A DNA stretch of 64,000 nucleotides, taken from contig NZ_JAPPTI010000002.1 of NCBI RefSeq assembly GCF_027587025.1, positions 395,183 through 459,182 of the forward strand, written 5' to 3'. The notes under the pieces were generated by a model. The model saw only the letters and a program-made list of their open reading frames with translations. It was not told the origin of the DNA and did no database searches. Below are positions 6,767 to 16,331 of this stretch, in pieces; the first letter of the stretch is position 1, and every line of letters starts with the position of its first letter. The stretch comes from Vibrio sp. LaRot3 (GTDB taxonomy: Bacteria > Pseudomonadota > Gammaproteobacteria > Enterobacterales > Vibrionaceae). A program made the translations under genes and the position numbers.

Positions 6767-7972
6767 ATGTCTGCGTCTTTTCAAATCATTAAATTCACGT
6801 TTCTAATTGCCATTTTGACTGCGGTTGGTCAAATGACCCAAACCATGTATGTACCTTCAATAGGTCAAATGGCAAATGAGTTTATTGTGACCCCAGCTAC
6901 CCTACAGGCAGTGATGGCGTGCTACCTGATCCCTTACGGTTTTTCTCAATTCATCTATGGTCCACTATCGGACAGATTAGGCCGTAAACCGATCATTATT
7001 GCAGGTCTTGCAATCTACATCGTTGGCACAATTGTGGCCCTATTTGCTGCCGAATATCACTGGTTTTTGATCGGTAGCTTTATCCAAGGCTTAGGTATTG
7101 GCTGTGGCGGTGCGATGTCTCGCACTCTAACTCGCGATTGCTTCTCAGGTAGTGAACTACACCGCGTAAATAGCCTAATTAGTATGTGCGTGATCTTCTC
7201 ACCACTTATTGCCCCTGTATTAGGTGGCGTATTAACCGAATCTTTCGGTTGGCGCTCTAGCTACTTGTTCTTGGCACTATTTGGTATTGCAGTCGCTATT
7301 ACTATGATGACTAGCTTTGATGAGACACTACCAGTTGAAAAGCGTCGCTATGAAAAAGTGACCACAAGCTATAAGTTCGTTTTATCGGATAAGCGCTTCC
7401 AAGGCTTTTTAATCTGCCTAGTTGCGACCTTCTCTGGTATTGCAATCTTTGAAGCCGCTGCAGGCGTGCTGTTGGCTGGCGTACTTGGCTTACCTGCTAC
7501 CACAGTTAGCTTACTGTTTGTATTACCGATTCCGGGTTATTTGGTAGGTGCAGCACTGTCTAGCATCATTGCAGCGAAGCGCGGTGAAAACGCAGCGCTT
7601 ATGTTCGGCTTGTTTGCCATTGCACTAGGAGCATTCGTGATCCTTATCCCGGGAGCGATGGGCTATACCTCAGCTGAAACCTTAGTTGGTGGTGCGGCAC
7701 TGTACTTTTTAGGTGCGGGTATCTTGTTCCCTGCTGCGACAACGCGCGCGCTGTCACCATTCCCTTACCATGCAGGAACGGGCGGTGCACTGTTAGGCGG
7801 GATCCAAAACCTAGGCGCAGGTATTGCGACATTAGGTGCATCGATGATTCCTGCACACGATCAGTTCCCACTGGGTGTTCTGATGCTACTGATGGCAATC
7901 TTGGCCATGATAGGTCTATTGCGTGTTAACCAAAAACACGACCCATCAAACGAGATGCCGTTAGCAGTATAG
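6767..7972 (+). CDS. emrD: Bcr/CflA-type MFS multidrug efflux pump (EmrD-like)
   Basis: This is a proton-driven drug exporter of the 12-helix major facilitator superfamily, about 401 residues from the ATG at 6767 (MSASFQIIKF). MFS motif A is seen as GPLSDRLGRKP in loop 2-3, preceded by a QMTQTMYVPSIGQMA segment in which the Bcr/CflA family aligns. The upstream TTG at 6722 adds 15 residues without a membrane rationale, so the internal ATG is preferred. EmrD paralogues in Vibrio export a range of amphipathic drugs. The gene is monocistronic and ends in a strong terminator. The symbol follows the usual Vibrio naming and could be another Bcr/CflA paralogue. Confidence 0.8.
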   Translation: MSASFQIIKFTFLIAILTAVGQMTQTMYVPSIGQMANEFIVTPATLQAVMACYLIPYGFSQFIYGPLSDRLGRKPIIIAGLAIYIVGTIVALFAAEYHWFLIGSFIQGLGIGCGGAMSRTLTRDCFSGSELHRVNSLISMCVIFSPLIAPVLGGVLTESFGWRSSYLFLALFGIAVAITMMTSFDETLPVEKRRYEKVTTSYKFVLSDKRFQGFLICLVATFSGIAIFEAAAGVLLAGVLGLPATTVSLLFVLPIPGYLVGAALSSIIAAKRGENAALMFGLFAIALGAFVILIPGAMGYTSAETLVGGAALYFLGAGILFPAATTRALSPFPYHAGTGGALLGGIQNLGAGIATLGASMIPAHDQFPLGVLMLLMAILAMIGLLRVNQKHDPSNEMPLAV

Positions 7973-7984
7973 AGCACGCATAAA

Positions 7985-8012
7985 AACGGGGAGCCAGTTG
8001 GCTCCCCTTGTT
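7985..8012. terminator. bidirectional terminator
   Basis: The stem GGGGAGCC / GGCTCCCC (7988-7995 and 8000-8007) has a 4-base loop, with A and T tracts on the two sides. It lies between the convergent efflux-pump and HopJ-family genes. Confidence 0.85.
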
Positions 8013-8027
8013 TTATCTCACACCCGA

Positions 8028-8372
8028 TTACTTTTCAGTAAGGGCTTTTCCTTCAAACTTAACTCCTTGCCAACCATGAGCAATGAAGTTGCGAATGTTC
8101 TGATGGTCTTCACCTTCCGGGTTCTGCAACACATCTTGACGATAGAAACGTCCAAATAGAGCTAAGGTTTGTTGCTCAGTTAAGCCATGTTGCTTGCCAA
8201 AAGCAAAAATCTTACACGAGCCATTGTTCTCATCTGCTTTATTGCGTGTCGTACCGTTGCTAAAAGCGGTAGGCGTAAATTGATAGTTCGCTTCTATCAC
8301 TTGCATTGTCTGTTCAAATTCAACGTCAGTTGATGTCGCTTTTACGCACTCAATAAAGTTATTCAATTCCAT
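8028..8372 (-). CDS. HopJ type III effector family protein
   Basis: This is a protein of about 114 residues beginning MELNNFIECVKATSTDVEFE. It contains the features I associate with the HopJ family: FEQTMQVIEANYQFTPTAFSNG followed by KIFAFGKQHGLTEQQTLALFGRFYR. Despite the family name, it is a small, widely conserved bacterial protein in species without type III effectors, and its function is unknown. The ATG at 8372 is preferred over a GTG nine bases upstream. It converges on the MFS pump gene across a shared terminator. Confidence 0.85.
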   Translation of the reverse strand: MELNNFIECVKATSTDVEFEQTMQVIEANYQFTPTAFSNGTTRNKADENNGSCKIFAFGKQHGLTEQQTLALFGRFYRQDVLQNPEGEDHQNIRNFIAHGWQGVKFEGKALTEK

Positions 8373-8433
8373 GTGATTCACTTACTTAATAAACATTCTG
8401 TTGATAGTTAGCTTAGTGTATTCCATATTGCGG

Positions 8434-9285
8434 TTAAGAGTCTAACGCTGTTGGGTTAGTTCGATGCTCACGCGGTGTTTTGCCGCTCCATGCTTTGAAC
8501 CGAGCGCAAAAATTCGCGGCAATCGGGTAACCGACCATCTCACCAATGTGCTGAACGGCCCAGTCTGTAGAAAGTAATAGGCGCGATGCATATTCCATTC
8601 GCATTCTAGTGATGTGAACTTTGGGGCTATGACCATAATATTGCTTACATAAGCGATGAAAATGCGGTGGCGAACATGGGAACAGCTCTGACACTTGCTC
8701 GACATCCCACTCTTTATGCAACTGCCTTTGTACCACATCAAACACGCGCCTCAGCCTGACCTGCTTACTGTTTATCTCATCATCCAAACGGGCATTAACA
8801 AGCCAGTCAAGTTGTTGGATGGTTGATTCAATGACCTTACCACTGAGCTCGATTGGTAACATTCTGGCTCTCAGCAGCATCAACACTGCCGCATAGATCG
8901 CTTCAGCGGTTGAACTCAACCGATAATCAATTTTATCTGCAATTAAACCGTTCCATTCCCAATCCGGTGAGAGAAAGACCCAAGCAATTTGCCACTCCTC
9001 TTGTTCTATACCAAAACGGTTTTCAAACCCAGCAGGCACAATAGCAAGTGAGCCTGCCTCTAGCTTAATATCGGTGTCTTTTCCTTTTAACCACCCTTGC
9101 CCCTTTACAGTGTAAAGCAGCATGTGTTTGTACATATTCGTTCGATGAATAGTGAACAACTCGCGACAGTGCGCAATACCACACTGGACAATACCAAAGC
9201 GCTCCAATTCAAGAATATGATGGTCACTCACAAACTCATGTTGGGTTTTGTCTGAAATGTGAAGGCATTCTTGCTTATCACTCAT
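8434..9285 (-). CDS. AraC/XylS-family transcriptional regulator
   Basis: This 283-residue regulator has an N-terminal cupin-like sensor domain (about residues 25-135) and a C-terminal AraC-type double helix-turn-helix (about 185-280). The C-terminal domain contains CSPPHFHRLCKQYYGHSP and the second helix-turn-helix GYPIAANFCARFKAWSGKTPREHR. The effector is unknown. It is divergent from the MATE pump, with a 95-base gap, so it probably regulates that pump, itself, or both. Confidence 0.9.
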   Translation of the reverse strand: MSDKQECLHISDKTQHEFVSDHHILELERFGIVQCGIAHCRELFTIHRTNMYKHMLLYTVKGQGWLKGKDTDIKLEAGSLAIVPAGFENRFGIEQEEWQIAWVFLSPDWEWNGLIADKIDYRLSSTAEAIYAAVLMLLRARMLPIELSGKVIESTIQQLDWLVNARLDDEINSKQVRLRRVFDVVQRQLHKEWDVEQVSELFPCSPPHFHRLCKQYYGHSPKVHITRMRMEYASRLLLSTDWAVQHIGEMVGYPIAANFCARFKAWSGKTPREHRTNPTALDS

Positions 9286-9380
9286 AATGATAGTTTCGCA
9301 TAATAATTGGATACTTAGAGAAAATACGCATTTTCGATAAAGAGATAAACTACCTGACGTAAACCAATAGGAGTAATGCG

Positions 9381-10766
9381 ATGTTCAACACAAGTCTTGA
9401 TAAAGATTTTATTCGAAACCTAATAAAGATAGGCTTGCCTGTGTCATTGCAATCAATGCTTTTCTCACTGTTAGGTGTGGTAGATATCTTGATGGTTAGC
9501 CAATTGGGCGAAGCAGCAACTGCGGCAGTTGGCGTCGGTAACCGCATTTTTTTCTTCAACTTAATTGTGGTTGTTGGTATTAGTGGAGCAGTCAGCGTGC
9601 TAGCTTCGCAATACTTTGGCGCGAAAAATCTCGACGGAGTACGTATTACTCTGTTTCAATCTTTGGCGGTAGCCGTTTTGGTCACCACCCCATTTTCTAT
9701 CTTTTATATGCTCTCACCTGACACTATGGTGTCGTTTATCTCTGATGACGCCACCTATGTGCATCTCGCCAGTGATTATCTTTGGATCACTGCAACCACA
9801 CTGATCGCTACTGCGCTTGTTGTTCCTCTTGAAAGCGCATTACGCTCAGTGGGCGAAGCCAAACTGCCTACGGTAGTAGGCGTTTGGGCTATCGTCCTAA
9901 ACGCAACGTTGAATGCGCTACTGATCTTTGGCTTGTTCGGTTTTCCTGAACTGGGTGTCGTTGGTGCGGCCATTGGTACGGCGGTATCCCGACTATTTCA
10001 AACCGTGCTACTAATTAGCATTGTTTATAAGCGTCACGCCTACTTGATTCCGACCATTACTAATATGAAGCAGAGTTTTGAACGGGTTAATTTACGTCGT
10101 TACTTTAAAATTGGCTTACCTATGATCATTCATGATGCCGCATGGGCGGGTGGTATCTTGGTTTATAACGTGCTCGTTGGCCAATTAGGCGTTACTGAGC
10201 TTGCCATTATCTCGCTACTCGCACCGATTGAAAGCGTGGTCATATCGGCATTCCTCGGCTTTGCTGTTGGCGCATCTGTAATTCTCGCTAACGAAATCGG
10301 CGCGAAAAACTATCAACGCGTTGAAAATACCGCTTGGTGGTACGTTAACATCAGTTGTTCGCTTGCTTTGGTCGTCGCTCTGCTCTGTTTCATTGCTAAA
10401 CCGCTCATCTTTGCACTATTGGCGATGACACCTATTTCAGATCCGACAATGGCTACAAATACTTGCCTAATCATGATTTTTGGCATGGTGTTAAAAGTGT
10501 TCAACATGGTAGGTATCGGTGGCGTGCTGAAAAGCGGTGGCGATATCAACTACTCGATTTTTATCGACCTATTTGGTCAGTGGGCAATCGGCATCCCTCT
10601 CGCCTACTACACAGGCTTGGTATTGGGTTGGTCTTTAGAATGGGTACTGATGATCATTTGGCTAGAAGAAATCGTGAAGATTGGGCTTACCACCCAACGC
10701 ATACGCAGTAAAAAATGGATTAATAATTTGGTGGATGATTATCAAGCCGAGCCATCAACCACCTAG
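9381..10766 (+). CDS. MATE-family multidrug/Na+ (or H+) antiporter
   Basis: This is a 461-residue inner-membrane exporter with 12 predicted helices. MATE features include the N-terminal IGLPVSLQSMLFSLLGVVDILMVSQLG segment, the pseudo-repeat at about residue 235 (IGLPMIIHDAAWAGG) and a conserved acidic or polar core. The ATG at 9381 has AGGAG with good spacing. MATE pumps in Vibrio export cationic drugs such as fluoroquinolones. It is divergent from an AraC regulator and followed by a strong terminator. Which Vibrio MATE paralogue it is cannot be decided here. Confidence 0.92.
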   Translation: MFNTSLDKDFIRNLIKIGLPVSLQSMLFSLLGVVDILMVSQLGEAATAAVGVGNRIFFFNLIVVVGISGAVSVLASQYFGAKNLDGVRITLFQSLAVAVLVTTPFSIFYMLSPDTMVSFISDDATYVHLASDYLWITATTLIATALVVPLESALRSVGEAKLPTVVGVWAIVLNATLNALLIFGLFGFPELGVVGAAIGTAVSRLFQTVLLISIVYKRHAYLIPTITNMKQSFERVNLRRYFKIGLPMIIHDAAWAGGILVYNVLVGQLGVTELAIISLLAPIESVVISAFLGFAVGASVILANEIGAKNYQRVENTAWWYVNISCSLALVVALLCFIAKPLIFALLAMTPISDPTMATNTCLIMIFGMVLKVFNMVGIGGVLKSGGDINYSIFIDLFGQWAIGIPLAYYTGLVLGWSLEWVLMIIWLEEIVKIGLTTQRIRSKKWINNLVDDYQAEPSTT

Positions 10767-10812
10767 TAATAGAGCGAACCCATAACTTGCCAGTTACACC
10801 GCTGGCAAACAC

Positions 10813-10842
10813 AAAGCCCAACGATAACGTTGGGCTTTTCTT
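10813..10842. terminator. bidirectional terminator
   Basis: A perfect 11-bp stem AAAGCCCAACG / CGTTGGGCTTT has a 4-base loop and a T tract on the plus side. It lies between the convergent MATE and DUF4282 genes. Confidence 0.9.
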
Positions 10843-10855
10843 TGTCTATTCGGTT

Positions 10856-11110
10856 CTATTTTTTGTCCGCGATTTTTTGTAAATTTGAATTGATTTTGAA
10901 GATAACAATCATCAACTCACACCAGATACGCGCACCGATAACACCACCGGCAATCTGTAAAATGCCGAAAACCACATCAGTAAAGTGGAAGTAGTAACTA
11001 CCAAAGATGGTGAAAGCGCCGTTTACCACAGCAACTAATAACAACACCCAGTAAATCAATGTGATTAACTTTGGTGCCAACATCTTGTCAAAAAAGAACA
11101 GGTTTTTCAT
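10856..11110 (-). CDS. DUF4282 membrane protein
   Basis: This 84-residue protein begins MKNLFFFDKMLAPKLITLIYW and has two membrane helices (about residues 12-32 and 45-60). An amphipathic C-terminal segment carries RIWCELMIVIFKIN. The FFFDKM/ITLIYW start and RxxxEL.IVIFKI motif are typical of DUF4282, a family of unknown function. It is monocistronic and convergent to the MATE gene. Confidence 0.85.
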   Translation of the reverse strand: MKNLFFFDKMLAPKLITLIYWVLLLVAVVNGAFTIFGSYYFHFTDVVFGILQIAGGVIGARIWCELMIVIFKINSNLQKIADKK

Positions 11111-11292
11111 AGTTTGTCCCAGTACCTATTTATTATATTCCAATGGCTTAGAGCACATTAGGGGCTGAAGAGCGCGCATCCTAACATAGATGTTTTATGA
11201 ATAGAAAAGGACATTTGTCCGAAGCTATCGCTAGTTTTCGCACAGTGGGCAGTGAGTCACACTAATACCGGTCGGCAGCGTCATTACGGCGT

Positions 11293-11772
11293 TTAGTCAA
11301 TACAAGTAGGCGTAAGCGCTTGGTACATTTCATTAAACCCATTAAGTGACAAGGTCACACTATCGTTATTGGTATCACCTTGAAGTTCAACCTTTAACTG
11401 GGAACCGCTATTAAACTTTTCAAGATGTTCGCTAGGTACCGTCGCCCAATGAGTCGAGCCCTTAATCCAAACGTCCATCGTAAATGGATCGTTTGAATCT
11501 ATTCGTGTTTTAGCCGCGTATCCAAGCTCCTCACGACTCACCGAGTTAAAGAACAAAAGATTAACCCCTTCCGTAGTACAACGAAGTGCGATCGTATCAC
11601 TAAATTCCGATTCTATCGGTTCAGTGACACCTAACATCACTGTGTTTTTTCCGTCGAAGCTTTTGGCTTCATACCTTTGCCAATCTTGATATTGTTGTGT
11701 GAGTTCGAGTTGAGCTGCACTAGGTAAACTCGCGAGCGCGAAGCATGCTGTGATCAGTGTTTTTTTAAGCAT
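11293..11772 (-). CDS. exported protein of unknown function
   Basis: This 159-residue protein has a Sec signal peptide (MLKKTLITACFALASLPSAA, cleavage after about residue 20). The mature part is short and beta-rich, with two cysteines (in LRCTTEG and near the C-terminus, TPTCID) that could form a disulfide in the periplasm. The pattern of a Trp-rich start and a conserved Cys before a hydrophobic strand is seen in several small periplasmic families, but I cannot assign one. The gene stands alone between qnr and DUF4282. Confidence 0.7.
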   Translation of the reverse strand: MLKKTLITACFALASLPSAAQLELTQQYQDWQRYEAKSFDGKNTVMLGVTEPIESEFSDTIALRCTTEGVNLLFFNSVSREELGYAAKTRIDSNDPFTMDVWIKGSTHWATVPSEHLEKFNSGSQLKVELQGDTNNDSVTLSLNGFNEMYQALTPTCID

Positions 11773-11941
11773 AGTGGTTCAATTGTTATGGCCCTACTCT
11801 AGCTCATCGTTCGACATTCAGTGAGACTGATGAAAATATAGGGCCTATTGTTATTAGAACCGTGAATCATACCCTCGACAAACAATAATGCAAATCACTC
11901 TCGATTAGAGAGCGAGATTTGGACAGCATTACTGTTCGCAT

Positions 11942-12592
11942 CTAGATAACAATAATACCCAAAGGCTCAAGCAACTGCTCTTGTTGCCAATCACATATCT
12001 TTACCCCATTAAGATCGATTCTGCGTATGTTCAGTCCTAAAAAGTCAATGTGGCTTAAATCGCACTCTTGCATGTCAAACTGTTCCCATAACTCTTGAGA
12101 AAATTCCCCTCGGCTTAGATCGGAGCCTTTAAATGACGCGCCCTGCAAATTTGCGCCTGTCCACCTATTCTCAAATAGGTCACACTTCTCAATGCATTGG
12201 CGCTCAAAGTTCGTATAAGACAAATTACACCCAGTGATATACGCCGAACAAAAATAGACATGATGACTCACTTGGTTAGAGAACTGGGTGCGGACGAAAC
12301 TCGCCCCTTTCAAATCACAATTACGCAGTTCTATCCCAAAACAATTCGCACCATAGAAATTGCTCATGGCCAACTGACAATGTTTAAAGCTCGCGTCTTT
12401 TAAGTTTGCATGCTGAAACTGACAACCTTCAATGTCTCCAGATTCAATAAAACAACATTTATCGAATGTTGCTTCTATAAGTTGTGTACGACTGAAATCA
12501 CAACGATAAAACTTACAGTTAGTGAAACTCTCATAGCTTAAGTCTTGGCCAGAAAAATTATGATTTTCAAATAGTTGATTTTCATAGCTCAT
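11942..12592 (-). CDS. qnr: Qnr-family pentapeptide-repeat protein (quinolone protection)
   Basis: This 216-residue pentapeptide-repeat protein forms a right-handed beta-helix that mimics B-DNA and protects gyrase and topoisomerase IV from quinolones. Long stretches match the Qnr pattern as I recall it for QnrS: GDIEGC, then ASFKHCQLAMSNF, NCDLKGASF, YFCSAYITGCNLSYTNFE, CDLFENRW, SDLSRGEFS and the C-terminal WQQE.LEPLGI dimerisation helix. The start at 12592 has a good AAGGAG; the frame opens 16 codons earlier without family support. It is probably the intrinsic chromosomal qnr known in vibrios rather than acquired. There is no mobile element beside it and no obvious LexA box upstream. Whether it confers reduced susceptibility is not readable. 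Confidence 0.9.
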   Translation of the reverse strand: MSYENQLFENHNFSGQDLSYESFTNCKFYRCDFSRTQLIEATFDKCCFIESGDIEGCQFQHANLKDASFKHCQLAMSNFYGANCFGIELRNCDLKGASFVRTQFSNQVSHHVYFCSAYITGCNLSYTNFERQCIEKCDLFENRWTGANLQGASFKGSDLSRGEFSQELWEQFDMQECDLSHIDFLGLNIRRIDLNGVKICDWQQEQLLEPLGIIVI

Positions 12593-12640
12593 CGATATCT
12601 CCTTTAGTTGAGCTAAGACTATCAGTAACTCCCCTTCCAA

Positions 12641-12976
12641 TTCACTAAAAATAAAACCAATAAAAACAAAGAGTTAAAATCGTCAATTTTGCTATCAATT
12701 TGAGCTTCTAAGCCCCTCTAGAGACGAGTTGAGCTTTTAAAGCTACGCTCGCGCGAAAAAAATAGTTTTAGTTAACCATTAAGCTCATAGCGATTTCACA
12801 CCCTATAAAACCGCCCCACCTCAAATGCTCCTAACAATTGGATCGTTAGTTAATAGCCCCAGTGTCGTTTAATAAACAAATTGATTATTTCAACCAATTT
12901 CATTGACACGACACATTCTCATTTGATACTCATTATCACTTGGTACGTTATAACACTATTGATTAAAGGAGTAATA
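12641..12976 (+). promoter_or_regulatory. intergenic promoter region of nik operon and qnr
   Basis: These 336 bases between divergent genes are AT-rich and hold no credible gene. The only clear motif is the Fur-like box at 12924-12938. No NikR operator (GTATGA-N16-TCATAC) was seen. Confidence 0.5.
12924..12938. promoter_or_regulatory. Fur-like box upstream of nikA
   Basis: TGATACTCATTATCA agrees with TGATAATNATTATCA at 13 of 14 fixed positions. It lies 38 bases before the nikA ATG, a typical operator position. Metal regulation of the importer is inferred. Confidence 0.6.
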
Positions 12977-14527
12977 ATGAAATTTCTCGGTTGCCTACTT
13001 TCATTAGGTTTAGGCATGGCGAGCTTCCAATCTGCCGCCCAAATTAATTTTTCTTGGACGGTTAATGCTGGCCCAATCAACCCTCACCAAACTTCACCTA
13101 ACCAGATGTACGCTCAAGCGATGGTTTATGAACCACTGGTTAAATACGCTGAAGGCGGTAAATTAGTACCGTGGCTTGCAAAGTCTTGGACGATTTCTGA
13201 AGACGGTACGCAATACACGTTTCAATTGCGTGATGACGTAAAGTTCTCTAACGGCGAAATTTTTAACGCTCAAGCAGTAAAAGCGAACTTTGAACAAGTA
13301 TTAAAGAACATCGATAAGCATCGTTGGTTAGAACTGATTAACCAAATAGATAAAGTTGACGTTAAAGATGAGTTTACGGTTTCTCTACACCTTAAAACAG
13401 CCTATTACCCAGCCCTTCAAGAACTGACGCTTGTTCGCCCTGTACGTTTTATGGCTCCGTCTGCTATGCCTAAAGAAGGACATACTGGCGAAGGTATCAA
13501 AAAGCCTATTGGTACTGGGCCATGGCAATTAAAAGAAACTGTCCTTGGCGTAAAAGACGTCTTTGAGCAAAACCCACATTACTGGGGTGAGAAACCAAAC
13601 CACAAAGAAGTGGAAGTCGCGGTGATTGCTGACCCAAATGCCCGCGCTTTGGCATTTGAAAGTGGCATGGTGAACCTAATCTATGGCCTTGAAGGTCAAA
13701 TATCTCCTGATACTTTTGATCGTTTCAGTCAAGATCCATCACTTCACACAGGCTTATCTGACCCAATTTCTACTCGACTCATTGCCCTAAACAGCGCTCG
13801 CTCTGCAACGCAAGAACTGCCTGTTCGTATCGCTATGAACCATGCCATTGACCGCAAGTCGATCTCAAAAGGGATCTTCTATGGCACAGAGTCTCCTGCC
13901 TACACGTTATTTGCTCAAAACGTACCTTACGCGGATGTGCCGCTGAGTAACTATCAACACAGCCAAGAACAGGCAAAAGTTCTACTAGATAAAGCAGGTT
14001 GGAAAGTTGAATCTGGTTCTGACTACCGCGTAAAAGACGGCAAACAACTCGCTGTTGAACTGGTTTATCACGGGCACGATGCAAACCAAAAGGCCATTGC
14101 CGAAGTTATTCAAGCCAACTTTAAACAAGTGGGTATCAAGCTGAATTTAACTGCCGAAGAACGCAGCCGTTTCTATAAACGCCAAAAAGCCGGTGAGTTT
14201 GATCTTATCTTCAACAACACTTGGGGCGCACCATACGATCCACATTCATTTGTCAGTGGTATGCGTAGACCTTCTCACGCTGACTATATGGCGCAAGCGG
14301 GTCTAGCAATGAAACCTCAAATCGATAAAAACATCGATGCGATCTTATCGAGTACCGATGAAGCGGAACGCAAGCAACTTTACGCAAAACTGCTAAGCAC
14401 TTTGCATGAGCAAGCAGTCTATCTACCTGTGACTTACATGCGTATTACAGGCGTTGCTTCGCAGAAGCTTGGCAAACTGACTATGGGTGCAACTGTATTT
14501 GATATCCCATTTGAACAATTAAAATAG
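12977..14527 (+). CDS. nikA: nickel/metal-complex ABC transporter, periplasmic binding protein (NikA-like)
   Basis: This is a 516-residue periplasmic solute-binding protein (SBP family 5) that delivers nickel chelates to a dipeptide/nickel-type ABC importer. A signal peptide ([21 protein letters not shown]) precedes the mature protein. Alignment by eye to E. coli NikA is close throughout, for example [42 protein letters not shown], the [15 protein letters not shown] segment and the IPFEQLK end. The start at 12977 has AAAGGA and a proper signal peptide. An upstream in-frame ATG at 12881 would add a non-signal extension. It is first in the nikABCDE operon. The ligand could be Ni or another metallophore complex. 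Confidence 0.88.
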   Translation: MKFLGCLLSLGLGMASFQSAAQINFSWTVNAGPINPHQTSPNQMYAQAMVYEPLVKYAEGGKLVPWLAKSWTISEDGTQYTFQLRDDVKFSNGEIFNAQAVKANFEQVLKNIDKHRWLELINQIDKVDVKDEFTVSLHLKTAYYPALQELTLVRPVRFMAPSAMPKEGHTGEGIKKPIGTGPWQLKETVLGVKDVFEQNPHYWGEKPNHKEVEVAVIADPNARALAFESGMVNLIYGLEGQISPDTFDRFSQDPSLHTGLSDPISTRLIALNSARSATQELPVRIAMNHAIDRKSISKGIFYGTESPAYTLFAQNVPYADVPLSNYQHSQEQAKVLLDKAGWKVESGSDYRVKDGKQLAVELVYHGHDANQKAIAEVIQANFKQVGIKLNLTAEERSRFYKRQKAGEFDLIFNNTWGAPYDPHSFVSGMRRPSHADYMAQAGLAMKPQIDKNIDAILSSTDEAERKQLYAKLLSTLHEQAVYLPVTYMRITGVASQKLGKLTMGATVFDIPFEQLK

Positions 14528-14568
14528 AACGACCAAATGCCAGCCGCAAGGCTGGCAAAGGACTCACC

Positions 14569-15513
14569 ATGTTATCTTTTGTTGTAAAGCGACTGCTGCT
14601 CGTCGTTCCCCTATTGTGGGCAGTATCGCTTATTATTTTCCTGTTCTTACGCCTAAGTGGTGCTGAACCTGCGCTCGCCTACTTACGTGCCGCCAACATC
14701 CCGCTCTCCGATCAGTCCATCGCAGAAGCAGAGCGTTTTCTTGGCTTAGATAAACCTCTTTGGGAACAATATTGGGAATGGCTCTACAATGCCGTCCATC
14801 TAGATTTTGGCACCTCGTACATGACAGGACGTCCTGTATTAGAAGATTTAATGTATTACCTTCCTGCGACATTAAAACTCGCCTCGTTCGCTTTAATGTT
14901 GACCTTACTGCTCTCTATTCCATTAGCCATTTGGGCAGCCCGTTACCGCGATAAATGGCCAGACTTTACCATTCGAGGCTTAGCCTTTATTGGCGTTTCT
15001 ATCCCTAACTTCTGGCTCGGTTTTCTGTTGGTTTTACTCTTTTCCATCCAACTAAAATGGCTTCCACCAATGGGTTACGGTGGCTTATCACACATGCTGC
15101 TGCCGGGGTTTGCCATTGCTTTCATGTCGCTATGTATCAATGCACGTCTGCTTCGAGCAAGCATGCTTGAAGTGAGCGGACAACGACACGTGCGCTATGC
15201 ACGTATCCGCGGCATTTCAGATAGCCGTGTTGAGCGTACTCATATTCTACGCAACAGTTTATTGCCTATCGTGACCGCTGCTGGTATGCACATTGGTGAG
15301 CTGATTGGTGGTTCACTGGTCGTAGAGAGTATATTCAGTTGGCCGGGTGTGGGGCGATATGCCATCACAGCGATCAGCAACAACGACTACCCGATCATTC
15401 AGTGTTTCACTCTGCTAATGACCACCATCTTCATCTTATGTAATTTGGTGATTGATATTATTTACGCTTGGCTCGATCCAAGAATTCGCTTGGAGGCCGC
15501 AGAATGTCAATGA
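14569..15513 (+). CDS. nikB: nickel/dipeptide-type ABC transporter permease NikB-like
   Basis: This 314-residue inner-membrane permease has six predicted helices and the DppB/NikB N-terminal pattern ([20 protein letters not shown]). The EAA loop is seen near residues 210-235 as the basic stretch [20 protein letters not shown]. It pairs with NikC to form the channel for substrate released by NikA. It follows nikA after 41 bases and overlaps nikC by 10 bases. Confidence 0.9.
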   Translation: MLSFVVKRLLLVVPLLWAVSLIIFLFLRLSGAEPALAYLRAANIPLSDQSIAEAERFLGLDKPLWEQYWEWLYNAVHLDFGTSYMTGRPVLEDLMYYLPATLKLASFALMLTLLLSIPLAIWAARYRDKWPDFTIRGLAFIGVSIPNFWLGFLLVLLFSIQLKWLPPMGYGGLSHMLLPGFAIAFMSLCINARLLRASMLEVSGQRHVRYARIRGISDSRVERTHILRNSLLPIVTAAGMHIGELIGGSLVVESIFSWPGVGRYAITAISNNDYPIIQCFTLLMTTIFILCNLVIDIIYAWLDPRIRLEAAECQ

Positions 15514-16331
15514 TTCGAAATACCCCCATCAGCGCACTATTGGGCTTTATCGTTCTTGCGCTATTACTGTTTATCGCCATTTCGGCACCTTGGTTAGCGC
15601 CATACGATCCAAACGCAATCGACCTGACTCAACGACTGCAAGGCATGAGTACCGAGCATCTTTTGGGTACAGACCATCTTGGCCGTGACACGTTTTCACG
15701 CCTAATCACCGCTACCTCAGTATCGCTTGGTGCCGTATTTGCCACCCTCGCGTTGATGCTAGTGATTGGCGTTGGTTTAGGTGGCCTAGCGGGGTTTGTT
15801 GGCGGTAGAACCGATCAAGTTATCATGCGAACCTGCGATGTTTTCATGACTTTCCCAACCGTCGTATTAGCGCTTTTCATGGTAGCTATTCTTGGTACGG
15901 GATTGGTTAACGTCATCATCGCCATCGCCGTTACCCACTGGGCTTGGTATGCACGTATTGCCCGAAGCCTTGTGTTGTCGGTTCGCCATAGTGATTACTT
16001 GCGAGCCGCTAAACTCGCTGGAGTTCCTCCATTTGCACGTTTTCGTATCCACGTGCTGCCCAACATTATGGTTCAACTCATGGTATTGGCAACGTTGGAT
16101 ATTGGCCATGTCATGCTGCATGTGTCTGGTCTGAGTTTTCTTGGCTTGGGTGTGCAATCTCCTACTCCTGAATGGGGAGTCATGATTAACGATGCACGCC
16201 AATTTATTTGGAGCAACCCGATGCTCGTCATTTGGCCGGGACTCGCCATCTTAGTCAGCGTCATGGCATTTAACCTATTAGGTGATGCACTGCGAGACAA
16301 ACTTGACCCGAACTTGGAGCACAGCGGATGA
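15504..16331 (+). CDS. nikC: nickel/dipeptide-type ABC transporter permease NikC-like
   Basis: This 275-residue permease begins [10 protein letters not shown], has five or six helices, and carries DppC/NikC-type motifs: [21 protein letters not shown] and the EAA loop [20 protein letters not shown]. The ATG at 15504 lies inside the end of nikB with TGGAGG just upstream, so translation is coupled. The upstream in-frame start at 15468 is less likely. It is the second half of the membrane channel. Confidence 0.9.
   Translation: MSMIRNTPISALLGFIVLALLLFIAISAPWLAPYDPNAIDLTQRLQGMSTEHLLGTDHLGRDTFSRLITATSVSLGAVFATLALMLVIGVGLGGLAGFVGGRTDQVIMRTCDVFMTFPTVVLALFMVAILGTGLVNVIIAIAVTHWAWYARIARSLVLSVRHSDYLRAAKLAGVPPFARFRIHVLPNIMVQLMVLATLDIGHVMLHVSGLSFLGLGVQSPTPEWGVMINDARQFIWSNPMLVIWPGLAILVSVMAFNLLGDALRDKLDPNLEHSG

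Noticed and set aside
12881..12976. N-terminal extension of nikA from an upstream ATG
   Set aside because: The extension overlaps the Fur-like box, gives a long hydrophobic leader ahead of a normal signal peptide, and lacks a ribosome site; the ATG at 12977 has AAAGGA.
14633..14872. Open frames antisense to the nik genes and other long genes
   Set aside because: They lie within well-supported genes on the other strand and show no family features.
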